Origin: a virus
IMG/VR virus record: IMGVR_UViG_3300023257_000098
Location: 1 to 26,591 of that record
Length of the DNA: 26,591 nucleotides
Direction: 5' to 3' (one strand)
A program made the position numbers and the translations under genes. Position 1 is the stretch's first letter. Each line of letters starts with the position of its first letter. The notes under the pieces are model-generated. The model did not search any database. It saw only the letters and a program-made list of their open reading frames with translations, and had not been told where the DNA came from. Shown here in pieces: positions 1-8,400 of this stretch.

Positions 1-1
1 T

Positions 2-94
2 GCCAATACAAAGAGTATGCATAACCGAGCAATCAAGCAGAAGATATATGACCTGCTAAAGAAGATAATTAAACTTGTAGGGCAGTTGGAGTGA
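2..94 (+). CDS. C-terminal end of a gene starting upstream of the window
   Basis: The frame is open from the window edge and stops at 92-94. The visible tail is about 30 residues, Lys/Ile/Leu-rich and predicted helical. An in-frame ATG at 17 could give a 25-residue peptide, but no clear Shine-Dalgarno precedes it, so a cut larger gene is more likely. The stop overlaps the GTG of the next small ORF, the tight packing seen throughout this region. Function cannot be told from the fragment. Confidence 0.45.
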   Translation, partial: ANTKSMHNRAIKQKIYDLLKKIIKLVGQLE

Positions 95-159
95 GAGCAT
101 ACTTTTTATTCACAATAATGGCAGGGTTGATGGCGGTATTTATAATAGGAAGAATATAG
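91..159 (+). CDS. tiny single-span membrane peptide (22 aa)
   Basis: A GTG start overlaps the preceding stop (GTGA). The peptide is almost wholly hydrophobic after Arg2 and ends with Gly-Arg-Ile, so it could form one transmembrane helix. The next gene starts 9 nt downstream. Position next to a coiled-coil/TM protein fits a lysis accessory peptide, but at this length it could be spurious. The start choice rests on the coupling overlap alone. Confidence 0.3.
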   Translation: MRAYFLFTIMAGLMAVFIIGRI

Positions 160-167
160 AGGTTATT

Positions 168-437
168 ATGGAACAGGAAGAAAGAGACAGATTGACAGTA
201 ATCGAAACTGAAACAAAAATACGATGGGATAATCATGACAAGCGTTCAGAGGAAATATGGAAAGAAGTAAAAGGTAGCATTAAGGCTATCTTCATTAAAC
301 TTGATAATCTACAATGCCAAACTCACGCAGAGAAACATAGGGGGCATAATAAACAGATTACTTGGCTATGGCGACTTGGGTCAGCGATGGTGATTGCAAT
401 AATAAGCAGGGCAATTTGGATAATAGCAACTAAATGA
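168..437 (+). CDS. XhlA-like coiled-coil protein with C-terminal membrane anchor
   Basis: The 89-residue product has a charged helical N-terminal two thirds (residues 1-65, coiled-coil-like, rich in Glu/Lys/Arg) and one hydrophobic segment at about residues 69-86 with a short basic tail. This is the layout of XhlA/hemolysin-type holin-accessory proteins that sit on the inner membrane in phage lysis modules. An AGAGG box lies about 7 nt before the ATG. The stop overlaps the next ORF (ATGA). The assignment is by layout and neighbourhood, not by a diagnostic motif. Confidence 0.55.
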   Translation: MEQEERDRLTVIETETKIRWDNHDKRSEEIWKEVKGSIKAIFIKLDNLQCQTHAEKHRGHNKQITWLWRLGSAMVIAIISRAIWIIATK

Positions 438-535
438 AAGCAGAAGATTGCGTTTTAACTATGTGTGCTAATAGAAATAAGAAATGCAAAAGATGCAATT
501 TTTATAACAAGTTTAAACTAAAGGTATTAAAATGA
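434..535 (+). CDS. small Cys-containing protein (33 aa), unknown
   Basis: Starts in an ATGA overlap with the previous gene and ends in an ATGA overlap with the next. It contains four Cys (positions 6, 11, 18, 21), including a CKRC pair, in a Lys/Asn-rich chain, which could bind a metal. Translation is probably coupled. No function is recognised. The double overlap is the main support. Confidence 0.4.
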   Translation: MKAEDCVLTMCANRNKKCKRCNFYNKFKLKVLK

Positions 536-699
536 CTAATCGTAAATACAGAAGAAACTCTGACAGGGCACTTGCTCACGCAATGGAACATCTTGAGAAC
601 GCTAAACAGAACATTAGCCTTGCAGAGAACATTATCCGCAAAGCACAAGAAGATAGCAAAAAAACCAAGAGGAAAAATGATGAGAATAATAATAAGTAG
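532..699 (+). CDS. small helical charged protein (55 aa), unknown
   Basis: Starts in the ATGA overlap with the preceding ORF. Residues 10-45 form one amphipathic helix rich in Ala, Asn, Lys and Glu, and the tail is very basic/Asn-rich. Its last 20 nt overlap the start of the outer-membrane barrel gene and contain that gene's Shine-Dalgarno, which suggests translational coupling. No family recognised. Confidence 0.45.
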   Translation: MTNRKYRRNSDRALAHAMEHLENAKQNISLAENIIRKAQEDSKKTKRKNDENNNK

Positions 700-1309
700 T
701 ATTTTGATTTTAGCTTTTGTAGGCATAGCGCATGCTGACAGCATAAACGCTAAGGTAGGGTATGCTGACTATCTGGTAGAAGGGCTTGATAGTTCTCCCA
801 GGGTAGAGTTGGGATATGAATTTAATCCAATAATTAAAATACCTTTTCTTCCGTTCTCGCCAAATCCAGAAGATAACTATCTAAGACCTAAAATCGGTAT
901 AGAGTTAGGTGTAGGCGCAACATCTTCTAACGCGCACGATACTCAGGTAGAAACCCCCTATCAGGGAAAGTCAATGGGAAGGCTTAATCTGCTTGATTAT
1001 TTCGTAACGCTTAAATGGTACTTCACCGAAACCGTACACGCTGGATTTGGAATAGATTATTTAGACCCCTATTTTAAGCCTAACTATTCAGCCGAGGCAG
1101 ATTGGGATGATGAGATAGGAACACATATTCAATTTGGCTGGGAGTTTATGAAGGACTGGACACTCATAAATAAATGGGGATGGGGCGATCTTGACGTAGA
1201 AAGCGGTAAAGACCCAGAGTGGGCCTATGGGTATAAATTCACCAATGGGATATTAGAAGCCCAGAGCAATCAGCACTACTGGTCGCTCATGATAGAAAAG
1301 AAATTCTAA
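680..1309 (+). CDS. outer-membrane beta-barrel protein with signal peptide
   Basis: The product (209 aa) starts with a Sec signal peptide: basic residue, hydrophobic core, cleavage after Ala19 in an A-H-A motif. The mature chain has alternating polar/aromatic strands, many Trp/Tyr/Phe, and a C-terminal Phe in a final strand (SLMIEKKF), as in BAM-assembled outer-membrane barrels. Size fits an 8-stranded OmpW/PagL-like barrel, but I see no clear PagL His-Ser catalytic signature. The frame is open upstream to a TTG at 572, but a start at 680 (or ATG 677) is placed by AAGAGGA at 667-673 and by the signal peptide. A phage barrel could alter host receptors or lipid A, or act in lysis; which one is not shown. 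Confidence 0.8.
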   Translation: MRIIISSILILAFVGIAHADSINAKVGYADYLVEGLDSSPRVELGYEFNPIIKIPFLPFSPNPEDNYLRPKIGIELGVGATSSNAHDTQVETPYQGKSMGRLNLLDYFVTLKWYFTETVHAGFGIDYLDPYFKPNYSAEADWDDEIGTHIQFGWEFMKDWTLINKWGWGDLDVESGKDPEWAYGYKFTNGILEAQSNQHYWSLMIEKKF

Positions 1310-1425
1310 TGGCAGATAAAGCTAAAAATCTATTGAAATCATTGTTTGAATTGCTGAATGGTAAGGATAAGGACGGCAAGAAGAAAGACCGCCGGATAAT
1401 GATTAAAAAGACTATAAGGTGGTGA
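1309..1425 (+). CDS. small basic protein (38 aa), unknown
   Basis: The ATG shares its A with the barrel gene's stop (TAATG), so translation is probably coupled. The chain has a short hydrophobic helix (residues 7-17) followed by a strongly basic Lys/Arg/Asp tail. The next ATG lies 1 nt beyond its stop. No family recognised; support is packing only. Confidence 0.4.
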   Translation: MADKAKNLLKSLFELLNGKDKDGKKKDRRIMIKKTIRW

Positions 1426-1426
1426 T

Positions 1427-1612
1427 ATGGAAAATTATTGTAAAAATTGTAAGCATTTAAACCCTCCGAAATCAATGTTTCTTGGGTTGGGTTATTTTTG
1501 GGGAGAATGTAAAAAGAAACATAAGAATTGGAAATGGGACGAAGATGTTGGTTGCCCTGACTTTAAGCGTAGTGGATGGAGAACCTTTCGGAATGGAGTG
1601 ATGCAGGAATGA
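1427..1612 (+). CDS. small Cys-rich zinc-ribbon-like protein (61 aa)
   Basis: Four Cys in the pattern CKNC (residues 5-8), C28 and C43 suggest a small metal-binding fold, with aromatic residues between. GGTG before the ATG is a weak ribosome site, so coupling to the ORF ending at 1425 is likely. Its stop overlaps the next gene's ATG (ATGA). Similar short Cys-rich proteins are common among uncharacterised phage genes. Confidence 0.5.
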   Translation: MENYCKNCKHLNPPKSMFLGLGYFWGECKKKHKNWKWDEDVGCPDFKRSGWRTFRNGVMQE

Positions 1613-1821
1613 AAAACGCTGACTCTGTATTTAAGTATATTGTTTTGATACTAATGACATTGGGGCTATTGTTCTATTTCGTATATAGCGTAACTAAGGG
1701 TAAAATATTAAACTTACCTGATGTATTGATAGCGATATATATGATTGTGTTCCAGTATTTCTTTAGACGGGCTCCAAAAAAGGAGGCTAATAATGGAGAT
1801 GAAACAGTGGCTAAAGGGTAA
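1609..1821 (+). CDS. two-span membrane protein, holin candidate (70 aa)
   Basis: Two hydrophobic segments (about residues 9-28 and 36-53) are separated by a short basic turn and followed by a charged cytoplasmic-type tail, the layout of small class II-like phage holins that make lesions in the inner membrane. The frame is open to 1576, but ATG 1609 is preferred: it overlaps the previous stop and GGAGTG lies just upstream. The end overlaps the next gene by 29 nt. Holin identity is inferred from topology and neighbours. Confidence 0.5.
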   Translation: MKNADSVFKYIVLILMTLGLLFYFVYSVTKGKILNLPDVLIAIYMIVFQYFFRRAPKKEANNGDETVAKG

Positions 1822-2071
1822 CATTGCTTCGACTGTAATAAGAATAGCTGCAAGCAAGGTAAATATGTTTGAAGAAGGTAAGAAAGCAGACGCCTTAATG
1901 GATAAGCAATTAGGCAAAAAAGCAAGCGAAAAGATACAAAGGGGTACGATCGTAAGTCTTTTGCTGCAATTTATCCGAGGCTTATATGCAGAAAACCCGG
2001 ATGCGTTCGCTGCTGTATTGAGGATAGAAGCAGACAATATTAAGAAAAGTAAAAAAAAGAAAGGAAAATAA
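1793..2071 (+). CDS. small basic helical protein (92 aa), unknown
   Basis: The start is set by a strong AAGGAGG box at 1779-1785; ATG 1799 is an in-frame alternative. The protein is helical, with an amphipathic stretch (residues 45-65) and a C-terminal run of lysines. It overlaps the putative holin gene by 29 nt in another frame. It could be a small virion or lysis accessory protein; no motif decides. Confidence 0.5.
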   Translation: MEMKQWLKGNIASTVIRIAASKVNMFEEGKKADALMDKQLGKKASEKIQRGTIVSLLLQFIRGLYAENPDAFAAVLRIEADNIKKSKKKKGK

Positions 2072-2072
2072 T

Positions 2073-2357
2073 ATGAACTGGTTTAAAAGATTATGGAATA
2101 AGTTTCTGAGGATATTCAAGAGCTTCATAGATGCGGCATTGCCTATTCTGATACAGATTTTGATAGCGGAGTTTAAGGACTTTGTGCTTAACGTAGTAGG
2201 CACTCTCCAGAAAACAGACCTGAGTAATGAGGAAAAGCGTAGCCAAGCATTTGTGGATATAAAAGCAGAGGCGATCAGAAGGGGCAAGTACATTCCAGAC
2301 AGCATAATTGATATATTAATCAATCTTGCGCTGAACTATATAAAGAATAACCTTTAA
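2073..2357 (+). CDS. LLH-holin-like small protein (94 aa)
   Basis: The N-terminal part (residues 1-45) is amphipathic to hydrophobic. The second half (EEKRSQAF..., then IIDILINLALNYI) resembles the C-terminal cytoplasmic part of phage LLH-type holins (holin superfamily 6), where a charged helix with an EKR segment is followed by a hydrophobic helix. A Shine-Dalgarno-like AAAGGAAA lies upstream. The hydrophobic segment around residues 21-42 is interrupted by charges, so a canonical TM span is not clear. It could instead be a structural accessory protein. Confidence 0.4.
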   Translation: MNWFKRLWNKFLRIFKSFIDAALPILIQILIAEFKDFVLNVVGTLQKTDLSNEEKRSQAFVDIKAEAIRRGKYIPDSIIDILINLALNYIKNNL

Positions 2358-2370
2358 GGAGAATCTTGAC

Positions 2371-3051
2371 ATGACATTATCTCAACTTCGACAAACGGGT
2401 CGCGCTCTGATACCAGGAGCAAAAGTATCTGTGGTCAAAAACGCATCTTTTAACCTGATACTCAATGAAGGTGTAAAGGATATAGCTGCTTATACAGTAT
2501 GTTTAAAGGCTAATAAGAAATTCAAGATAACGGCTGATAAGTACGAATACAGCTTATCTTCTTTTATAGGGGATTATGTTGCAGTCGATTCTCCGGGTTT
2601 GTGGTGGTATAATGGCTCAAAGTGGAAACAACTCTATCCACGTACTCTTAAATGGTTTGATATAAACCGTCCTAACTGGAGAGATTTAGGCTCTGGCGAT
2701 CCGCTCTACTATTCAATAGACTCGGATATTGTAACCCTATCGCCTACACCAGACACGACACTTGCCAGTGGTTTGTGGCTTTATTACGGGTCTGCTCCTG
2801 TTTCGATGTCAAAGGACTCGGACTATCCTTTTTCGGGAAGTAAAACTGAACTGACGCATTTGTCGATATTTGATTATTCGATAATAGCCTTTGCCAGATG
2901 GAGAATACTACCTATGCTGTCTAATGATGCTAATGCGGATAAACTGTACCAGGAGTATAAATTAGAGCGTGAGGAGAAACTGAATATGTTAAAACGCAGG
3001 AAAGATATAGCCAATTCAGCGGAGATGCGTCTAAGGGGGCCTCGCATATGA
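2371..3051 (+). CDS. phage head-tail adaptor protein (SU10-adaptor-like)
   Basis: This 226-residue protein matches the layout of podoviral/SU10-type adaptor proteins that dock under the portal ring. It has an N-terminal helical region with a hydrophobic helix (FNLILNEGVKDI), a central beta part rich in aromatic residues with WWYNGSKWKQL and a Y-Y-S-I strand, and a C-terminal long charged helix. AAGGAG lies 9 nt before the ATG. The gene ends in an ATGA overlap with the nozzle-like gene, the usual adaptor-nozzle order in short-tailed phages. No portal or coat gene is in view to confirm. Confidence 0.65.
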   Translation: MTLSQLRQTGRALIPGAKVSVVKNASFNLILNEGVKDIAAYTVCLKANKKFKITADKYEYSLSSFIGDYVAVDSPGLWWYNGSKWKQLYPRTLKWFDINRPNWRDLGSGDPLYYSIDSDIVTLSPTPDTTLASGLWLYYGSAPVSMSKDSDYPFSGSKTELTHLSIFDYSIIAFARWRILPMLSNDANADKLYQEYKLEREEKLNMLKRRKDIANSAEMRLRGPRI

Positions 3052-5498
3052 GGAAGCGTATATTTATAGGACTATTATTGATGGCGGTTGCATTGCCTGT
3101 TTATGCACAGGATAAGTTCTTTGTCTTACAGGACTTCAGTAAAGGCCAGAATAGTCATATAAGCCCGCTAAACACTCCTGACAACCAAGCAGTAGAGGCC
3201 CAGAATGTACGCGTAAACAAGCGTTATGGGGCCATAGGCAAGCGCGAACCACTGATTACGGCCTGGGACACGGGTTCAGCCACAAACAACTCTCTACACC
3301 GTTATTACAAGAGCGACGGCACCTTTAAAACGATCATAGCCACCGGTACGACCTTAGATATAGGAAACTCCACAGATACCGGCACAACGAACATAGATAC
3401 AGCCCTGACAGATGGCAAGAGGTGGACATTTGTTACCTTTAAAGACAACGCTATAGGAATGAATGGATTTGACAATCCTGTAAAATATGATGGCGAAACC
3501 GTTACCACGGCCAACACAGACGGCGCGAGAACGGTAGGAGAGCTTTGTGCTGATTTAGGCGCGCCTTTCGCGGAACTCAACACCGGCACTGACCTAACCG
3601 CGGCAAAGTGGTATCAGTATAAAATGATGTATTTAGTAAGCGCTGTAGGGTACTATTCCAACGCTCGCAGTAACCCTATCCTAACGGGTGCTGAGGTATA
3701 CAATATAAGCCTCACAGACATCCCTATAGGCCCTTTAGGGACTACGGCAAGGTATGTATACAGAAACGTAGGAAGTGCATCTAAGGCCGCATGCAAGTCT
3801 AATACAACCTATTACCTTGCGAGTACGCTTGCAGACAACACCACAACGACTTTAAACGACACAGTATCAGATTCTACTCTGGCAGGGAATACAGCGTGGT
3901 CAACTGCGGCTAAATTCAATGCCTCCCCGCCCAAAGGTAAATATTGTAACATAAATAAGGATCGGCTATGGATTGGCGGGAATACTACATATAACTCAAG
4001 GCTTTATTTTTCTGATGACAGTAACCCGGAATATTTCGATCCTGACTCGTTTGAGAGAATAAGGCCGAATGACGGAGATGAGATAACATTCCTAGAGACA
4101 TTTATGGGGACGCTTACCATAGGAAAAAATAATAGCATCCAAAAATATTACACAGACGGTTCATTCACGACAGACTGGTATGTAAGTGATCCGTTCTCGT
4201 TTGTAGGCTGTCCGGCACCTTATTCAGCAGACACATCACCGATAGGGATAATTTATCTATCCAGAGACGGCCTGTATACCTTTGACGGGGTACGATCTAA
4301 GCTCATATCAGACGCAGTAACCCCAGAGATAAGAGACATATCCAAAACAAATATAGCCAAATGCGCAGGTATATATTTTAATAACGAATATAGACTAGCA
4401 TATAATTCTTATGAGTCAGGGGTGACCAACAACAACAGAGTGCTATTGTACAACCTGATCAGAGATTCATATGTGCTAGACACAATAAACGTAAACTGTT
4501 GGACGGCTTTCAACGCTAGCACGGACACGGGAGTTATATATTTAGGATCGTCTCTCGCAAACGGTTTGGTACAGGGCGCATCATACCTAGAACCGTTGTT
4601 AAATATTCGGTATGAAAGCGAGTTTGATTCGGGAACGTATGACGACACCAGGGTATATGGAACTGATAGTTATCCTATAATAGAGATAGGGTGGGATTGC
4701 ACGATAGACACCTGGCTGACAGAATTACAGACTAAAGATGCCAATATAGACACGCTAGACGAGATATTGACTTATCTGCCTGATGCAAAAATAGACAGGC
4801 CGGACAAGGATGGAACGTGGACAAGCGAAGTTTATAATATTGATGCAGCAGCACTAGACAAATTATACTGGAATGAATCTCTTGGAGCGTACGGCGACAT
4901 AACCTTCCAGGTAAGATTAGATTCCGACTCTGATATGACAGGCATAACATGGAACACAGCGGTTACAAACCAGAACGGCGCAGATTTATCTAGTATCACA
5001 GCAAATGACTATATCCAATTTAGGGCAAATTTCACTACTACCGACGAGGAATATTCGCCTACACTATACTCAGCAGACGGATATGTTTTTAGGATGATAT
5101 ACGATAAAGTAGGTTCCACCAAAGAGACATCCGTAGTAAGCAAATGGAAAACCGGATGGGTAGATTTTGATGTGGAAGGATACAAGAAATTAATTAAGAG
5201 AATCAAGGTATTCTATACCGGCACATCCGGAACCTTAACATTCAATATAAAAGCAGACGACGGAGACATAGATAGAGATATAGAAATAGATTTATCTGTT
5301 GATGCTGATTCTGACACCGAGGACGACTATACAGGCGACGAGAATCTAAAGATATATACATACCTGCCCCCGATAAACGAGGAGGAGGCCCCATCCTTGG
5401 TAAGCCAACTATTCCGTTTTGAACTTACTGAAACTGGGATTGTTGGATGGGAAATTCAGAAAATAGAAATACTATACGAAGTACAGGAGTTATATTAA
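3048..5498 (+). CDS. tail nozzle / stabilisation-like protein with N-terminal signal peptide
   Basis: After residue 25 the 816-aa chain has the opening of podoviral nozzle/stabilisation proteins (KGQNSHISPLNTPDNQAVEA then N-V-R-V and R-Y-G-A-I-G-K-R). A beta-propeller-like body with repeated aromatic strands follows (for example YLSRDGLYTFDGVRSKLI), as in T7 gp12/P22 gp10-type proteins that extend the tail tube. The first 20 residues form a textbook Sec signal peptide (MRKR, hydrophobic core, V-Y-A cleavage motif), which is odd for a virion protein assembled in the cytoplasm. ATGA overlap with the adaptor gene fixes the start. Function is inferred from order and fold-like sequence. Confidence 0.65.
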   Translation: MRKRIFIGLLLMAVALPVYAQDKFFVLQDFSKGQNSHISPLNTPDNQAVEAQNVRVNKRYGAIGKREPLITAWDTGSATNNSLHRYYKSDGTFKTIIATGTTLDIGNSTDTGTTNIDTALTDGKRWTFVTFKDNAIGMNGFDNPVKYDGETVTTANTDGARTVGELCADLGAPFAELNTGTDLTAAKWYQYKMMYLVSAVGYYSNARSNPILTGAEVYNISLTDIPIGPLGTTARYVYRNVGSASKAACKSNTTYYLASTLADNTTTTLNDTVSDSTLAGNTAWSTAAKFNASPPKGKYCNINKDRLWIGGNTTYNSRLYFSDDSNPEYFDPDSFERIRPNDGDEITFLETFMGTLTIGKNNSIQKYYTDGSFTTDWYVSDPFSFVGCPAPYSADTSPIGIIYLSRDGLYTFDGVRSKLISDAVTPEIRDISKTNIAKCAGIYFNNEYRLAYNSYESGVTNNNRVLLYNLIRDSYVLDTINVNCWTAFNASTDTGVIYLGSSLANGLVQGASYLEPLLNIRYESEFDSGTYDDTRVYGTDSYPIIEIGWDCTIDTWLTELQTKDANIDTLDEILTYLPDAKIDRPDKDGTWTSEVYNIDAAALDKLYWNESLGAYGDITFQVRLDSDSDMTGITWNTAVTNQNGADLSSITANDYIQFRANFTTTDEEYSPTLYSADGYVFRMIYDKVGSTKETSVVSKWKTGWVDFDVEGYKKLIKRIKVFYTGTSGTLTFNIKADDGDIDRDIEIDLSVDADSDTEDDYTGDENLKIYTYLPPINEEEAPSLVSQLFRFELTETGIVGWEIQKIEILYEVQELY

Positions 5499-5499
5499 G

Positions 5500-8400
5500 A
5501 TGATGAAATCAATAGCAATATTATTATCTATTATTTTATGCACATCAGCCTATGCAGGGGACTACCTTACCGGCTTTGACACCGATAAAGACCTGCCCAT
5601 TCTTAACGAACATCTTAGGAAGATAGACCAGGCCCTATTATATGGTAGAGGTAGATCATCATCCACTGATGATACTTTAGGGTATTTGGACGAAACCCTA
5701 GAAGATTTAGCACTGACTTCCATTCGAGGGTGGGGGCAAGATATGACGTTTAGTGCTACTGATAATGACACGGCAGCTTGGACGTCTGGGACGATTACTA
5801 TGTCCGACGGTACAAATACTTACAGCATCAGCGCAGGTAACACCGGGGATATGACGGCACTAACATATATTTATTTAGACACGGGCACTTCTTCAACCAT
5901 ATTGCAAACGACTACAACTGCGTCAACAAGCGTAGGCGGTGATAAGATTCTAATAGGAGTAGCAGAAGATGTATCAGATGTCACGAAGTACGCTACATAT
6001 CAAGTTTTTGGTGGAGCGGGTGGAGTAGGTGGAACGCTTATAGGGGCTGATAACATAGCAACTAATACGCTCACGGCTAACGAAATTGCAGCAAATACTA
6101 TAACCGCTGCTGAAATAGCAGCCAGTACGATTACGACTGACTTGATCGCAGCTAATACAATAGTAGCGGGCGATATATCTGCCGGAACTATTACTGGTAC
6201 GGAAATCACAGGTACTACATTGTCCGCTATATATGCTGATCTAGGAATTATAACTGCAGGTTCTGTAACAGGCATTACGGGCGATTTGGGTGGTTGGAAT
6301 ATGGTGTCAGGATATCTATACAGCCTTCAAAGCGGAACGCCTACTTCTGTACCTAATGATGGACTGGTACTAACTTCAGGTGATGCGTCCGTTACTTGCT
6401 ATGAGGACTCTGCTAAAAGGTTAGAGTTAGGCTACCTCTCTGCCGGGGTGTATGGTCTAAGAATATACGATACAGGTGGAAGCAATGTTGTTTATGAGGT
6501 GTCAGACACGCAACAAGTAATAGGCGGATGGACTTTTTCCGATACGAGTCTAAGCGCAGGCACAGACGACGACTATATAGGATTGATTCCTGGTGTAGGC
6601 ATACAAATGGGTGATTCTACCTTTGCTGATGCAGAATTTAGCGTGACTAATGCCGGGGTTCTTAAAGCAGTATCAGGAACAATAGGCGGATGGACTTTAG
6701 GATCATCAACATTATCGTCTACAAACCTTACTATAGATAGTGGTAATGAGTTGATCAAGAGTAATAATTTTGTGACAGGAGCATTAGGAAAAGGTTGGCA
6801 GATAGATAACAATTGGGCTGAATTCCAGAATGTATATGCTAGAGGAATATTGAGATCTACCGTGTTTGAATATGAAACTATATCAGCAGTTGGTGGTACC
6901 GTACTGGTATCGCATGATGCAGATAAGCTCAATGCAGACATGGGCGCTAATGATACAGATACGGCAATGGTAACAGAGGGAAATGTTACATTCGCAGTAG
7001 GGGATTTTTTAAGAATGAAAGCTCTCACATCCACTGGAGTGGACGACGAATGGATGGAGGTTGCAACTGCCACTGATGCAGAGAATTATGTTGTTATAAG
7101 AGATAAGGCAGGAAGTTATGCAGATGGCTCAAATCCAGAATGGACTACAGGAGCAGCTATAGTAAACTTTGGACAGAACCTAGACGGTGGTATTTTAATG
7201 ACGGCCTCTGAAACTAACTCTCCGTTTATAGATGTATATACAATAGATGCTACCCCTTGGGATAGTGGAATAACAACTCGTATGAGGATGGGTAATCTTA
7301 ATGGTTTCTTAGGGTATTCAACAGATTTATACGGGATAGCGATAGGCGAATCTGACGCATACTTAAAATATGACCCCACAAATGGATTACGGATTAAAGG
7401 TACTATAATAGTAGAGAGTGGCTCAACAGGTATGGTAACAACATTCGCACAAGATGCAGTTCCTACATCATTGCATATAGGCGATATGTGGATAGACACA
7501 AATGATGGGAACAAACTTTATAGAGCTACATCCGCAGGTGATGACCAAATAGGCGGTGGTGAATGGATAGAGGTTCAGGACGATGCGATAGCAACGGCGC
7601 AAACCACAGCAGATGTTAAATCAAAAGTATTCAGGCAGAGTGCTGTGCCTACGGCTGTTTCAGTAGGTGATTTGTTTATAGACACAGATGACTATAAATT
7701 ATATAGGGCAACCAATATAGGTGACGACGCAATTACCGCAGGTGAATGGGAACTCTATGACGCTGCACAAGCAACAGGTTGGTCTTCTAGCTCTGATTCG
7801 ACTAAAATAGACGGTGGAGATATATACACTAATTCAGTTGTGGTGGCGGGGTTGGCCTCTGCTGTAACAGATAGAATGTTTGATACGAGCGCATATTCAA
7901 ATAATATACAAGCTTGGGCTCATGCTTCTGACGTTACTCTTATAGACGGTGGAGATATCTATACCAATACAGTCACGGCTACTCAAATAAATGTGTCTCA
8001 ACTAGATGCTCTTACAGTTAATACGGGTTCACTTAATGTTGATGAATATATAAAAAGTGGTCAGACTGCCTATAATACGGGTAGTGGTTATTGGTTGGAA
8101 TATAACTCTGGAACACCTAGATTTTCTATTGGCAATGGTAGTACAAATTCACTTACTTGGAATGGCACAGCACTTACAGTTAGAGGAACATTAAATGCAG
8201 ATGATTTGACAGCCGGTACTATATCAGTATCTAGATTTACCGACGCAAGTATTACTGCTGTTAAAATGGCAGCAGGTACACTTGACCAAATAGTATTTTC
8301 AGACGATGCAGAAGTTGCATTTGATACTGGGAATACTGCTGATAGCGATATTTCTTTTAATCGTTTTTATAAGTCAAATGCTTATCAAAATTATATGAAA

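Noticed and set aside
2364-2400. Promoter at TTGACA before the adaptor gene
   Set aside because: No acceptable -10 hexamer lies 15-19 nt downstream, and the sequence overlaps the SD/start region.
3466-3500. Promoter at TTGACA inside the nozzle gene
   Set aside because: Nearby AT-rich hexamers are wrongly spaced, and it is mid-gene.
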